A stretch of DNA of 64,000 bases from Verrucomicrobiota bacterium. GTDB taxonomy: Bacteria > Verrucomicrobiota > Verrucomicrobiia > Opitutales > Opitutaceae. Position numbers and translations under genes: made by a program. Positions 44,008-54,620 of the stretch are shown here, piece by piece; the first letter of the stretch is position 1; the number at the start of each line of letters is the position of its first letter. Below the pieces are notes generated by a model, which was not told where the DNA came from, ran no database searches, and worked only from the letters and a program-made list of their open reading frames with translations. The DNA is taken from positions 62,001 through 126,000 of the forward strand of contig JACTNC010000053.1 in the NCBI GenBank assembly GCA_014584295.1, written 5' to 3'.

Positions 44008-47000
44008 ATGATGAATCGGATATTTCTTGTTTCTTTCGTTGCCCTCACGCTCACCACGCTGCACGCTGCCCCGCCCCAGTTGACAGAAACGAGGCTGCTG
44101 CGTTTCCCCACCACCAATGGTGAGCAGATTGTGTTCTCCTACGCCGGTCAGCTCTACACGGTCGGCATGGCCGGGGGTACGGCGAGAAGGCTGACTGATG
44201 GCCCGGGCTACGCCATCTTCCCACGCTTCTCCAACGACGGTCGTCAGCTCGCCTTCACAGCACAATACGACGGCAACACCGAAGTCTACGTCATGCCCTC
44301 CACAGGCGGGGTCCCCCAGCGCCTCACCTACTCCGCGACACTCTCGCGCGACGACCTCGCCGACCGCATGGGACCAAACAATATTGTGATGACCTGGAAG
44401 AACAAGTCTTCGGAGGTCGTCTTTCGCTCACGCTGGCGCTCCTTCAATCCCTTTATCGGGGAACTCTTCTCGGTCAGGCTGGACGCGGACATTCCCACTC
44501 AGCTCCCGGTGCCGCGCGGGGGCTTCGTCTCCTTCTCACCGGATGACAGAAAAATCGCCTACAACCGCGTCTTCCGCGAATTTCGTACATGGAAAAACTA
44601 CAAGGGTGGCATGGCCGACGACATCTGGATCTACGACCTCAAGTCGGGCGAGATCGAGAATATCACCCAGAACGAGGCCCAGGACCTGTTCCCCATGTGG
44701 GCGCCAAATGGAAAGATCTACTTCGTTTCCGAACGAACCGGACGCGGCAATATTTTTGCGTACGAGATCAACACCAAGAAAACCACCCAGATCACCCGAT
44801 TTTCCGATTACGATGTGAAGTTCCCTTCACTCGGACGGGGTGGCATTGCTTTCGAGCAGGCCGGGCGCATCTGGCTCCTTGATCTTTCGACAGAACGCGT
44901 CACGCCTGTGCCCATTCTCATCCGCGAGGATTTTGTCGGTGCTCGCGACAGCCAGATCAACGTCGCTCGGATGCTTCAGGGGGTAGACCTCTCGCCCGAT
45001 GCACAGCGGCTCGCCGTCACCGCCCGCGGCGACATCTTTACAGCACCGGCCAAGAACGGTCCCACCCGCAACCTGTCCCAAACGCCAGGCGTTCATGAAC
45101 GGGGTGCAGCTTGGTCACCTGACGGCAAGTGGATCGCCTATGTTTCCGATGCTACCGGCGAGACTGAACTCTACATCCGTCCCCAGGATGGAAGCGGTAC
45201 ACCCACTCAATTGACCAACGGCGCCGACACCTATTACTACAACCCAAGCTGGTCACCCGACTCCCGCAAGCTTGCCTGGTCCGACCGAAAGCAACGGCTC
45301 CGCTCGGTGGATATCGAAACCAAGACGGTCACGCTTGTCGCCGAAAATCCCGATGCGCAAATCCGGGATTTCAAGTGGTCTCCGGATTCGAAATGGATCG
45401 CATGGACTCGATCGACGCGAAGCCACTTCGGCCGGATCATCCTCACCAACCTGGCTGATGGCAGCACACTGGAGGCAACGGATGCCTGGTTCGATGCCAA
45501 TTCCCCTGAGTTCTCCTCCGACGGAAAGTGGCTCGCCTTCGCCTCTTCCCGTGATTTCAACCCCGTGTACTCCGCCACCGAATGGAATCACGCGTACATG
45601 AACATGGAGCGCGTTTACCTGTTGGCACTGGCCAAATCCACCACCTCGCCATTTGCACCCAAGAGCGATGAGGTGGCCATCGCAACCCAGGGGGAAAAGC
45701 CGGCATCGGAATCATCTGCGAAATCAAAAGCTGACAAGTCCGCCAACGGGAAAACACCCGCGGACGGAGACGAAGCCAGGAAGGAGCCACCCGCCCTTGT
45801 CATTGACGCTGACGGGCTGAAGCAGCGCGTCATCGGACTGCCGGTCGAACCGTCGAACTATGGATCGATCCGGATCGTAGGAGACAAGGTCTATTACCGC
45901 CGCGTCCCGTCCGGGCCCGTCACGGGTGGAGGCGGCGGGGAGGGATTCGGTGCAGGCAGCCACTCACGCTCCGTTGTGGCGATGTTCAATCTTAAGGACC
46001 GCAAGGAGACCGTTCTCGGCAATGCCGACGTTTTTGCCATCAGTCGGAACGAGAAGAAAATGCTCCTTCGTGTCGGCCAGGACTGGTCGTTGATCGACAC
46101 GCCCACGGGTAAATGGGACTTGAAGCCCGAGAACCGGATCGATTTCAGCGGGCTCGAGGTGAAACTGGACCGGCACGCAGAATGGTCCCAGATCTTCAAC
46201 GAAAGCTGGCGCCAGATGCGCGACTTTTTCTACGCACCCAACATGCACGGAGTCGATTGGCCGGCGCAACGCGAGAAATACGGTGCCCTGCTGCCCTACG
46301 TCTCCACACGGAACGATCTGACCTATATCATTGGAGAAATGATTTCCGAACTCCACGTGGGCCACGCCTACGTGGGCGGCGGTGATCGTGCGACCGCACC
46401 GCGCAAGCCCACGGGACTGCTCGGTGCCCAGGTTTCCCGCGATGCCCTGAGCCGGTCCTATCGTATCGATCGAATCCTCCCGGGTGAAAACTGGCAAAAC
46501 TCGACTCGATCGCCACTGACGGAAATGGGCGTCAATGTGCATGAGGGTGACTACATTCTCGCCGTCAACGGTCAATCGACCCGAGACATGCCCAATCTCT
46601 ATGCCGCCCTCACCGGCACGGTGGGGAAGCAAGTTGTCCTTGGCCCCGCTCTACTACGAAAGCTGGGTTCAGAGGAACATCGCCCACGTCACCGAAAGGA
46701 GCAACGGCAAGGTTGGTTACCTCCACATTCCGGACATGGGTGTCGAAGGGCTCAATGAATTCGTGCGGCGCTTCTATCCCCAGTTGCAACGCGAGGCGCT
46801 CATCGTTGATGTCCGCGGGAACGGAGGCGGAAATGTCTCACCGATGATCGCCGAGAGACTCAACCGCGAACTGGTCATGATCAGCATGTCACGAAACGGC
46901 AGCCCGTCGCCCAATCCGTCGGACCAACTTGTCGGTCCCAAGGTCACGCTGATGAATGAATACTCCGCCTCCGATGGCGATCTCTTCCCATACCGTTTCC

Positions 47001-47311
47001 GCAGCATGGGAATTGGCAAATTGATCGGCAAGCGCTCCTGGGGCGGAGTGGTCGGGATCAGCGGCTCGCTTCCCTTCGTCGACAACGGCACACTCATGCG
47101 CCCTGAGTTCGCACCGTATTCCAAAGACGGCAAGACATGGATCATTGAAGGACATGGCGTCGATCCCGACATCGTTGTCGACAATGATCCAGCCCGGGAA
47201 TTCAAGGGTGAGGATCAGCAGCTGGACAAGGCGATCGACGTCATTCTCGAAGAACTCAAGTCAAAGGCCCAAACGCTCCCGCCACCGCCGCCCTTTCCCG
47301 TCAAGAATTGA
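44008..47311 (+). pseudogene. tricorn-like S41 protease, frameshifted
   Basis: A secreted tricorn-type peptidase split into two frames. The first frame runs from ATG 44008 (GGAG seven bases upstream, signal peptide 'IFLVSFVALTLTTLHA') through a WD40-like propeller, a Lys/Ser-rich linker, 'SWRQMRDFFYAPNMHGVDW', the catalytic-type His region 'SELHVGHAYV' and a PDZ domain to about 46640. The second frame resumes at about 46643 with 'APLYYESWVQRN', then 'LIVDVRGNGGGN', the Ser region 'NEYSASDGD' and the C-terminus. Roughly 20 residues expected between 'GKQVVL' and 'LYYESW' are missing. The first product would stop at 46758 without the nucleophile. It is a broken gene or an assembly error. Confidence 0.85.
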
Positions 47312-48434
47312 CGCGGCCAGAAATCCGGCCCGGAGCGCCCGACATGGAGCTCCATGCGCCGAGTTCAGCCAGCACGCGGTCGTTCTGTGGCCGCGTGCCC
47401 ACCGTCACTCTCACCCATTCCGCGAGTCCATACGACTTCACCGGCCGTATTATGACACCCCGCCGCTGAAGGGCCTCAAAACACTCCGTACCGAGTCCGA
47501 CCTTCACCAGGATGAAATTTGCCGTGCTCGGCACGCAGGAAAGGCCCAGCCGTTTGAACCCCTCCTCAAGTTGCGCAAGTCCCGCGCGGTTTTCGAGCAC
47601 ACATCGCGCCGCAAACTCATCATCCTCGAGGGCTCCCATCGCGGCCGCTTGGGCGATCGAGTTCACATTGAATGGCTGCCGCACGCGTCCCAACAGCGAT
47701 GCAATCTCCGCACTGGAGTACGCGTATCCGATCCGCAATGACGCCAGTCCAAACACCTTTGAAAAGGTACGCAGGGCGATGATCTTCCTGCCTTTCCGGA
47801 TCAGCGGTCGAACGTCCGGAGCGTCTGCCACAAAATCGGCGTAAGCCTCATCAAAAACCAGGATGACGTGATCCGGAAGCGATTCCGCAAATTCGAGGAA
47901 TTCGCCCGAGGAATTCGCCACGCCGGTCGGATTGTTGGGACTGGCCACGAAGACAAGCTTGGTCCGCGGCGTGATCGCCGCCTTCATGGCATTGAGATCA
48001 TGGCCGAAGTCGCGCGTAGGCACTTCGACCGCCTTTGCTCCAAACAGCAGTGTCACCAGCTTGTAGACCACAAATGCGGGAACACCCATCACCGCTTCGT
48101 CGCCGGGTCGCAGAAAGACATGCCCGATCAGCTCAAGCAGTTCATTGGAGCCGTTTCCCACCGAAAACTGTTCTGGAGCCAGCGACCATTTCTTCGCGAG
48201 CTTCTGACGCAGTGCAAAACAGCCCCCGTCCGGATAAAGTTCCGCATGAGAGAGGGCTGCCCGCGCCGCCGCGATTGCCTTGGGCGAGGGGCCATAGGGA
48301 TTCTCGTTCGATGCGAGCTTGATGATTCCGGCCGGATCAAGGCCTAATTCGCGGGCGACCTCATCGATCGGCTTGCCAGGCTCATAAACGGGCTGTGACA
48401 GAACGGTGGGATTCACCAGATCCTTGAGTTGCAT
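47301..48434 (-). CDS. hisC: histidinol-phosphate aminotransferase
   Basis: HisC transfers an amino group to imidazole acetol phosphate in histidine synthesis. The 377-residue fold-type I PLP enzyme has 'IIKLASNENPYGPSPKAI', 'YPDGGCFALRQKL', 'FVASPNNPTGV', 'VFDEAYADF' and the PLP-binding Lys in 'RTFSKVFGLASLRIGY'. The C-terminus 'GVIIRPVKSYGLAEWVRVTVG' is typical. The ATG at 48434 gives the normal N-terminus 'MQLKDLVNPTVL'; the frame extends to 48524 into the divergent gene. Its 3' end overlaps the tricorn-like gene by 11 bases. No other his genes lie nearby. Confidence 0.95.
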   Translation of the reverse strand: MQLKDLVNPTVLSQPVYEPGKPIDEVARELGLDPAGIIKLASNENPYGPSPKAIAAARAALSHAELYPDGGCFALRQKLAKKWSLAPEQFSVGNGSNELLELIGHVFLRPGDEAVMGVPAFVVYKLVTLLFGAKAVEVPTRDFGHDLNAMKAAITPRTKLVFVASPNNPTGVANSSGEFLEFAESLPDHVILVFDEAYADFVADAPDVRPLIRKGRKIIALRTFSKVFGLASLRIGYAYSSAEIASLLGRVRQPFNVNSIAQAAAMGALEDDEFAARCVLENRAGLAQLEEGFKRLGLSCVPSTANFILVKVGLGTECFEALQRRGVIIRPVKSYGLAEWVRVTVGTRPQNDRVLAELGAWSSMSGAPGRISGRVNS

Positions 48435-48486
48435 CCGGCCAGCGAACACCATTGGACACGCGCACAAAAGCCAGAAATCATCCCAC

Positions 48487-49647
48487 ATGCGCTCAATCCG
48501 GCTTGCACTCCTGTCGTTCAGCATCGCCCTTCTCGCCCTTCCTCCCCCGGGGCTCTGCTCGCAATCACTGACGCCATCAGTGCAGACCGGTGAAATCGGA
48601 CAGGCAAAGTACCTGATCGCCCGCCCACGCGGCCCATGGAACGGACGCCTCCTTATTCACGCACATGGATACCGAAATCCCGATGAGCCGCTGATTGCAA
48701 ATCTGTCCACTGAGCGTCTTGCCTATGCCACGCTGCTGAATGAAGGCTGGATGCTCGCAACCACAAGCTATCGGAGAAATGGAATGATTCTGACCGACGC
48801 TGTCGGCGACATCGATGCTTTGCGCGAGCACATCGCCACGCACTTCGGCGAGCCGACATGTGTCATTCTCGAAGGTGAATCCATGGGAGGCACCATCGTC
48901 ACCCTCATCGCCGAACGTGGAAGCGGATCCTATCAGGGCGCAGTCGCAATCGACGCCGCACTTCAAGCCCGGGAGGACAACGGCACCGGGGGCGTCAGTC
49001 TTCAGCCGAGGATACCGATGGTTTTCCTGGCCAATCAAAGCGAATGGGAAGGCCCTCGAAACTACGTCATGCGCGCTTCAAACGAGGCGCGAATCAACCA
49101 TGAGATCGTCGCTCCCGCACTCTTTCGGATATCGCGAAGCGGACACGTGAACGTCAATCAGGCGGAGCGGCTCGTAGCCCTTCATGCATTGGTCGCATGG
49201 ATCGAAAAGGGACGCGATGCCCTGCCAAGGCCGCAACCGCAATCGATCGACGGACTATCCGTGCACGGCTCCGATGTGTTCTTCGACGCAACGGTCGTGC
49301 CACCAGTTCAGCCGTCGCGCGTCACCTTAGACTCCAACGGAGAAGGCTTTGCCGCAACTGTCACGGAAGTTTCCCTTGGTCATGGCAACCTCTTCATCGA
49401 GGTGCAGCCATCCGATTTTGAGAAAATCGGAGTGAAGCCGGGAGGCTACTTTAAGTTGAAGGCTGGAGAGAAAACCTACCGCGTCCGCTATGGACGGGAC
49501 TTCAGCAGCGTGCCCGTCGGCCAATGGGTGATGTTTCCAAACGCTGACGGCTATTTCTGGCTCGCCAGAAATCATCAGAATGCAGCGCGGACCTCCGGTC
49601 TGTCGAAAGGACAATCCGTCCACATTTCCCGGTATCCCAGGGAGTGA
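48487..49647 (+). CDS. exported alpha/beta hydrolase fused to SAM-adenosyltransferase-like C-domain
   Basis: A 386-residue secreted protein. The signal peptide is 'MRSIRLALLSFSIALLALPPPGLCS'. Residues 25-265 look like an alpha/beta hydrolase: 'GRLLIHAHGY', the nucleophile elbow 'LEGESMGG' (Ser near 48880) and a late His in 'SRSGHVNVNQ'. Residues from about 295 ('VSLGHGNLFIEV', 'LKAGEKTYRVRYGRDFSSVPVGQWVMFPNADGYFWLARNHQNAA', 'GLSKGQSVHI') resemble the C-terminal barrel of SAM hydroxide adenosyltransferases. The N-terminal half of that enzyme is absent. It may be an esterase or peptidase with a binding module. The resemblance is from memory. Confidence 0.65.
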   Translation: MRSIRLALLSFSIALLALPPPGLCSQSLTPSVQTGEIGQAKYLIARPRGPWNGRLLIHAHGYRNPDEPLIANLSTERLAYATLLNEGWMLATTSYRRNGMILTDAVGDIDALREHIATHFGEPTCVILEGESMGGTIVTLIAERGSGSYQGAVAIDAALQAREDNGTGGVSLQPRIPMVFLANQSEWEGPRNYVMRASNEARINHEIVAPALFRISRSGHVNVNQAERLVALHALVAWIEKGRDALPRPQPQSIDGLSVHGSDVFFDATVVPPVQPSRVTLDSNGEGFAATVTEVSLGHGNLFIEVQPSDFEKIGVKPGGYFKLKAGEKTYRVRYGRDFSSVPVGQWVMFPNADGYFWLARNHQNAARTSGLSKGQSVHISRYPRE

Positions 49648-49653
49648 TCCGTT

Positions 49654-51678
49654 TCAGGGCACAACCGCCTGCGCGAACCGGATCCTCTTCCAGAATCCGG
49701 CTTTGGGACCGTTCTCAAAATCATGGGCGAATATCTCCACCCACAGATAGTCAGGCCCCATCTCCATATTGATCTTCTGCCAGAGGGCTAGCGTGTCCTG
49801 TTCCTGATACCAGAGCACATAGTCGATGCCGTTCGCGAGCAGCCACTCACCGGGCTTTGCCATCTCCCCATTGAAAAACTTGAAGAGCGCAGCTTGTCGC
49901 TGGGGCAGATCCTCCCGATAGCCGCGCCACAACTGCTCGTGGTTCAGCCAGCCCAGCCAGAGACTGTGTCCCGCAAAAAGCGGGAGGCATGCGGAGTTTG
50001 TGAACGCATCCTTGTTGGGCCGCTCGATGACAACTCCGCGCTTTTCCTGTTTGAGGCGATCCAACATGAGGCGGGGAAACATCTCCTTTGTGAGGAAGGC
50101 ATGACCCTCCATCTTCCCCATCGCCTCCTTGGAACCATTCTTCCAGTTTACCGCAAGGTCCCAGGCGAAGCTGCACGGGTAGAGACAAAGAAACAGACCG
50201 AAATAGCGAACCCATCGACGCTCACTGCGGTCGATCACGATGGGGCCCAGCGTGACGAGAATTCCAGCTGCAATCCACGGCCACCATTTCAACGTCGTAT
50301 TGAAACGGTTGAAATTTCCGCTGTAGATGTCGTCGACAAAGAAAAACTCGGAAAAGATGATCATCAGGATCCACAGGTGGGCAAGCCAGCGGCCCGCGCG
50401 CACACCCGAGAGGTAGCCCATGATGATAAATCCGAGACTCGGAAGCAGGAAGAGCAGCAGCAACAGTGGAGGAGTGTGCTCATCCCACCGGACCATCCGG
50501 ATGGCGGTGCCATAGCCGCCCGCAGCGGTAGTGAACGCCGACAGGTAAACCCACGCGGCCATCCAGACAGCGGCGGCACCCGCGCCGATCCACAGAAGCG
50601 CGCGCGGCGATAGCCTGCCCAAATAGGCGAGCCATCCTGCAATAACCAGCGCCTGGAGCGGTAGGCTCCAGGTGTTTGCCAGAACCGTCCACGTCAGGGT
50701 CGCGCCCACGACAATCAAGTAACGACGGAGCGGTTCGCGATGCCAGAGGATAACGGAAATGGCCACAAGGCCTAGCAGGAGATAGCTTGCCAACGGAGCG
50801 TGGTAGTCACCAAGGAAAATGGAGTAGGAGAAGGGCTCGCCCGGCAGGTCGAGCTTGGGAAACTTGTCCTGATAGGTTTTGAGCATCACCCCCAGCGGGG
50901 CACGATCAAGTGGCGCGCTTCCAATGAAGCGCATGCTGCTCCATGGCGTGGGATTCTTGTCGACCAGGTGAATGACCCCCGACATGCCGGATCCTCCGAT
51001 CACCAGCCCCGCAAGCACCGCGATCCGAACCCAGAGGCGACGACACACGAGCCAGATGACGCCGGCAAAGGTCAGGCCGCCCAATCCGATAAGCAGACAG
51101 AATCCAAGATTGTAGACGGTTCCGGGAGGCAGACCAAGCAACCGTCCCATAAGGGCCGCGGCGTAGTGCTGAAAGCTGTAGTATTGATTTGATGGATACG
51201 GATGAAGCCAGACGTCCGGCACCGGAAGGGTCTGGCCGCTCAGATAGCTGCAGATGTACGAAAAATCCGCCAGCTTTTCGGATGATCCGTCGACATTCGG
51301 ATATGCGAAGCGCCAAAGCATCGCGTATCCAAACACCACCGCAAAAACGATACCGCAGCCGAGCATTCTGCGGGGCGAAAATTCCGCCCGCCATTCCTGA
51401 AGGCGACCCATTCCTGCCTCTCCCAACCAGGACGGTTTCCAGTCCGAAGAGCTCAACAGAATGAGTACCAGGGAGGTAATTGACCCTATGAATCCGACTC
51501 CTCGGAGACCCCCTAGTCCATGATAGCATTCGACCGCGTAAAATAGGGTCGTGAGAACCCAGGGGCCCAGTGCGCAGGCGAGCCAGCGGTTCCGCCAAAT
51601 CCAGCCGGTCACCAAGGCGATGCCCCATAGATTGATGAAAATGAGCAGTAGCGTGAAGAGGAGTCCGAGGTGTTGCAT
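49654..51678 (-). CDS. multi-pass membrane protein, DUF2298-like
   Basis: A 674-residue integral membrane protein with about a dozen hydrophobic helices and a C-terminal soluble domain from roughly residue 520. 'PYPSNQYYSFQHYAAALMGRLLGLPPGTVYNLGFCLLIGLGG' matches the DUF2298 pattern (a Tyr-rich loop followed by 'LAALLG.PP...YNL'). A conserved Asp in 'FADDIY'-like 'FFVDDIYSGNFNRFNTTLKWW' is also characteristic. The family resembles GT-C fold glycosyltransferases, so transfer of a lipid-linked sugar is a possibility, not a demonstration. It is convergent with the secreted hydrolase gene and divergent from the pseudopilin cassette. Confidence 0.75.
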   Translation of the reverse strand: MQHLGLLFTLLLIFINLWGIALVTGWIWRNRWLACALGPWVLTTLFYAVECYHGLGGLRGVGFIGSITSLVLILLSSSDWKPSWLGEAGMGRLQEWRAEFSPRRMLGCGIVFAVVFGYAMLWRFAYPNVDGSSEKLADFSYICSYLSGQTLPVPDVWLHPYPSNQYYSFQHYAAALMGRLLGLPPGTVYNLGFCLLIGLGGLTFAGVIWLVCRRLWVRIAVLAGLVIGGSGMSGVIHLVDKNPTPWSSMRFIGSAPLDRAPLGVMLKTYQDKFPKLDLPGEPFSYSIFLGDYHAPLASYLLLGLVAISVILWHREPLRRYLIVVGATLTWTVLANTWSLPLQALVIAGWLAYLGRLSPRALLWIGAGAAAVWMAAWVYLSAFTTAAGGYGTAIRMVRWDEHTPPLLLLLFLLPSLGFIIMGYLSGVRAGRWLAHLWILMIIFSEFFFVDDIYSGNFNRFNTTLKWWPWIAAGILVTLGPIVIDRSERRWVRYFGLFLCLYPCSFAWDLAVNWKNGSKEAMGKMEGHAFLTKEMFPRLMLDRLKQEKRGVVIERPNKDAFTNSACLPLFAGHSLWLGWLNHEQLWRGYREDLPQRQAALFKFFNGEMAKPGEWLLANGIDYVLWYQEQDTLALWQKINMEMGPDYLWVEIFAHDFENGPKAGFWKRIRFAQAVVP

Positions 51679-51801
51679 TTAATTTTTTGCGGCGTGTGCC
51701 GTAGGTAGATTTCCCAAGAGCAGGCGTCAATCGACACACAGGAGCAGACATCGACACAAGATGTTTAAGTAGCGAATCACCCTAGAGTTGCGGAGTTCAG
51801 T

Positions 51802-51835
51802 CTTACAAAGTTTTGACCCCCTTTGACGTTGTAAG
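51802..51835 (+). promoter_or_regulatory. inverted repeats upstream of the pseudopilin cassette
   Basis: CTTACAA (51802-51808) pairs with TTGTAAG (51829-51835), and an overlapping alternative, CCCCTT (51818-51823) with AAGGGG (51833-51838), uses part of the same right arm. The site lies in the roughly 290-base gap between the divergent DUF2298-like gene and the first pseudopilin gene; apart from it, this gap shows no gene. It could be an operator or a leader hairpin. Confidence 0.3.
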
Positions 51836-51966
51836 GGGTTTGGTCGCCACGCAATAAACCGATGGAAACAGCGAGCTCCCGTCCACGTTTGAACACCCAT
51901 TCAAATTTTCCGAATTCCACTTCGATCGACTCCGGTCGCCTGCGGCGCGTTTCAACGCCGAGGGAG

Positions 51967-52479
51967 ATGACATCACGCGGCTCAGGCGCCTTCACACTCG
52001 TCGAGGCCATGATCGCGATGCTTGTGCTCGCCCTAGTCTCGATGTCCATCCTCTCGGGCCTCATCCTCGCCTATCGTACCGCAGCAGCCACGCGCTACCG
52101 CGACCACGCCCGTTATGTTCTGAAGTCGGTTGGAGATCAGTTTCTCACGCGGCAGGCAGAGAGCGCCGGTGTCTTCAATCCTCTCTTCAAGGTCACCACT
52201 GCTCCAACGGGCGAGGGTTTGGTATGGCAGGGAGTTATCGGCACCTCGGCCAATGCAGCCGATGGCCTCACTGTGAGCCTTGGTGAAACGACCGGTTCCT
52301 TAATTTCCGACGCCGTAATCACACGCGAGGTCCGCCTACTCAACAGCACGGGCGATGTCGACAGCGTGGGCATGGCCTCATCAGCGGGAATCCTCCTCCG
52401 GGGAAAATTCAAGATCTCTTACACGTTCAACAACGTTCCGTATGAGCAGACCCTGAGCCTCGTCCGCCGAGTCCCATGA
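51967..52479 (+). CDS. type IV pilin-like pseudopilin, first gene of cassette
   Basis: A 170-residue protein with a prepilin signature: a short basic leader, 'MTSRGSG', then '[29 protein letters not shown]'. Cleavage after Gly would leave Ala-Phe, with Glu at +6 ('AFTLVE' places Glu late but within the helix). The globular part is small and beta-rich. Start is uncertain: the ATG at 51967 gives a normal 7-residue leader, whereas an ATG at 51862 would add 35 residues. It overlaps the next gene by 4 bases (ATGA). Such cassettes occur in many Verrucomicrobia; their assembled structure is not known. Confidence 0.75.
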   Translation: MTSRGSGAFTLVEAMIAMLVLALVSMSILSGLILAYRTAAATRYRDHARYVLKSVGDQFLTRQAESAGVFNPLFKVTTAPTGEGLVWQGVIGTSANAADGLTVSLGETTGSLISDAVITREVRLLNSTGDVDSVGMASSAGILLRGKFKISYTFNNVPYEQTLSLVRRVP

Positions 52480-54587
52480 GCAAACTATTCAAGCATTGGA
52501 AGAAACGGCATACCCGGCGCAAGTCGGGTGCTGCTGCATTTACCCTCGGCGAAATCCTGGTGACGCTTGCCGTCGCCAGCATCGTGCTGCTTGCTGCCGG
52601 CTCAATTTTCATCAGCGGAAACGTCACTGCAAAAAAGATCACCACGCTCAACAAGGTAACCGTCACCGGCAGATTCTCGTTCGATCATCTCAGCAGGGAA
52701 ATGTCGCTGGCCGATGACCTCAAGGCCGACAATTTTGTGAACGAAAGTTCCACAGAAGCCGGCACTTTCAGCCGTCTGACCTACCGCATCAACCTCGGTC
52801 TGCCTGGCGTCACCCAGTTCACAAGCACGGGCAGCAATATCCTCGTTGTCGACAATCTCCACCCGGACACCCATCCGCAGGTGGGCGACTTCGTTTCCGT
52901 GGGTTCCCCGCAGCTCAATGGAGGCTTGGGCGCACGCATCGTCAGCATCACCGACGAGCGTCCTTCGGGCCCGGTCACACTCACCTTTGCCAGCACGATC
53001 CAGGCGATGGCCGGCGCCGCAGTGGACATCCAGGCGTTGCAGATCGCCACATTTCAGCGCGAACGAGCCTATGAAGCCATGGAAATTGATGGAGAGCCAT
53101 CGTTCGTCTGGTATGAATCCTATGATGCTAGCGCTCCAGGAACTCCCAAGGTTCTGGTGGCGCCGATTGTTGCGAACCAATTCCCATTCCGCCGCGTCGC
53201 CTCGGGATCAACCACGAATACAACCTTCTACGCCGACTTCAACCTGGCCCTGCATAGCCGTAAGGAGGATGAGGTCGCCATCCAGACAGGTCAGGCAGAC
53301 TTCTATAACAACAATGTTGTGGCCGGATTGCTGGTAAACAAGTCGGGCGCTTCGTTTGCGCTTAATTACATCCCGACCCCAAGCCCAACACCAACGATTG
53401 CACCCACGGCGGAACCCTCGCCTACCCCAACGCCAACACCCACACCCACCGAAGAACCGACTCCTTCCCCCACGCCGTCACCCACGCCGAGCCCTACACC
53501 ATCGCCCACACCGACACCCACTCCAACCTCGGTGCCGCCCACTCCGACACCCACACCGTCACCCACGCCGAGCCCCACACCGTCACCCACGCCGACGGCC
53601 CGCCCAACCCCGACTCCTACGCCAACTCCGTCGCCCACACCCTCGCCCACTCCAACGGCTCGGCCAACCCCGACTCCTACGCCAACTCCCACCCCCACGG
53701 CTCGGCCAACTCCCTCTCCAACTCCGTCACCAACACCGACACCTACGGCAAGGCCGACTCCTTCTCCCACTCCTTCACCAACACCGACGCCTACGGCAAG
53801 GCCGACTCCTTCTCCCACTCCTTCACCAACGCCAACTCCGACGCCCTCGCCCACGCCGACCGCTCGTCCCACACCTTCGCCAACTCCTTCTCCGACTCCA
53901 ACGGCTCGGCCCACGGTGACGCCCACGCCGACGGCGCGGCCCACACCTTCGCCAACTCCTTCTCCGACTCCCACGCCAACCGCGCGGCCTACCGCGACCC
54001 CAACTCCATCACCGACACCAACGGCTCGGCCCACGCCTTCGCCAACACCGACGCCGACGCCCACGCCGACCGCTCGTCCCACACCGACTCCAACAGCCCG
54101 ACCGACGCCTTCGCCAACACCGACACCAACGGCTCGGCCCACGCCTTCGCCAACTCCGACGCCGACGCCCACACCGACCGCTCGTCCCACACCGACTCCA
54201 ACAGCCCGACCGACGCCTTCGCCGACACCCACGCCGACGGCTCGCCCCACGCCTACGCCAACTCCGACGCCGACACCCACGCCGACGGCACGCCCAACGC
54301 CTACACCAACTCCTTCGCCGACGCCCACACCGACACCAACTCCTACACCGTCGCCAACACCGACTCCGACTCCTTCGCCTACTCCAACACCGACACCGAC
54401 TCCTTCGCCTACTCCGACGCCGTCGCCAACACCGACTCCCACGCCGTCACCAACACCGACTCCATCGCCCACACCGACTCCATCGCCCACACCGACGCCG
54501 TCGCCGACACCTACGCCTACGCCCACACCCACGCCGACTCCGACGAATCGTCCGACACCGACACCGACTCGCCCGCCTGATTCCTGA
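52476..54587 (+). CDS. pseudopilin with long Pro-Thr repeat tail
   Basis: A 703-residue protein. The N-terminus is a prepilin: basic leader '[20 protein letters not shown]', then '[28 protein letters not shown]', with Gly in place of the usual Val before the Glu. A beta-rich head domain runs to about residue 297 ('GASFALNYI'). The remaining ~405 residues are almost only Pro and Thr with some Ser and 'ARPT' units, ending 'PTRPPDS'. The tail has no hydrophobic residues and is probably extended and possibly glycosylated. The ATGA overlap with the upstream pilin and close spacing to the next gene indicate one operon. The tail could act as a stalk through the cell envelope. Confidence 0.8.
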   Translation: MSKLFKHWKKRHTRRKSGAAAFTLGEILVTLAVASIVLLAAGSIFISGNVTAKKITTLNKVTVTGRFSFDHLSREMSLADDLKADNFVNESSTEAGTFSRLTYRINLGLPGVTQFTSTGSNILVVDNLHPDTHPQVGDFVSVGSPQLNGGLGARIVSITDERPSGPVTLTFASTIQAMAGAAVDIQALQIATFQRERAYEAMEIDGEPSFVWYESYDASAPGTPKVLVAPIVANQFPFRRVASGSTTNTTFYADFNLALHSRKEDEVAIQTGQADFYNNNVVAGLLVNKSGASFALNYIPTPSPTPTIAPTAEPSPTPTPTPTPTEEPTPSPTPSPTPSPTPSPTPTPTPTSVPPTPTPTPSPTPSPTPSPTPTARPTPTPTPTPSPTPSPTPTARPTPTPTPTPTPTARPTPSPTPSPTPTPTARPTPSPTPSPTPTPTARPTPSPTPSPTPTPTPSPTPTARPTPSPTPSPTPTARPTVTPTPTARPTPSPTPSPTPTPTARPTATPTPSPTPTARPTPSPTPTPTPTPTARPTPTPTARPTPSPTPTPTARPTPSPTPTPTPTPTARPTPTPTARPTPSPTPTPTARPTPTPTPTPTPTPTARPTPTPTPSPTPTPTPTPTPSPTPTPTPSPTPTPTPTPSPTPTPSPTPTPTPSPTPTPSPTPTPSPTPTPSPTPTPTPTPTPTPTNRPTPTPTRPPDS
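53370..54585 (+). repeat. Pro-Thr-coding low-complexity repeat tract
   Basis: About 1.2 kb of near-hexameric CCNACN repeats (Pro-Thr) interrupted by TCN (Ser) and by GCNCGNCCNACN ('ARPT') blocks. A 108-base unit coding a 36-residue block begins at 54023 and recurs at 54131, showing recent tandem duplication. Third-base choice varies freely, so the amino-acid pattern, not the DNA, is what is kept. The tract also creates a long but meaningless open frame on the minus strand. Confidence 0.95.
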
Positions 54588-54620
54588 TCCGAGCACCAAC
54601 GATCAAAATAACTCATCTCC

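Noticed and set aside
51777..52064. A minus-strand frame across the pseudopilin start
   Set aside because: It is antisense to the prepilin helix and includes the inverted repeats; no family signal was seen.
53370..54585. Repeat tract considered as a CRISPR array
   Set aside because: There are no uniform repeats with unique spacers; units are 6-base codon pairs within a coding frame, and no cas gene is nearby.
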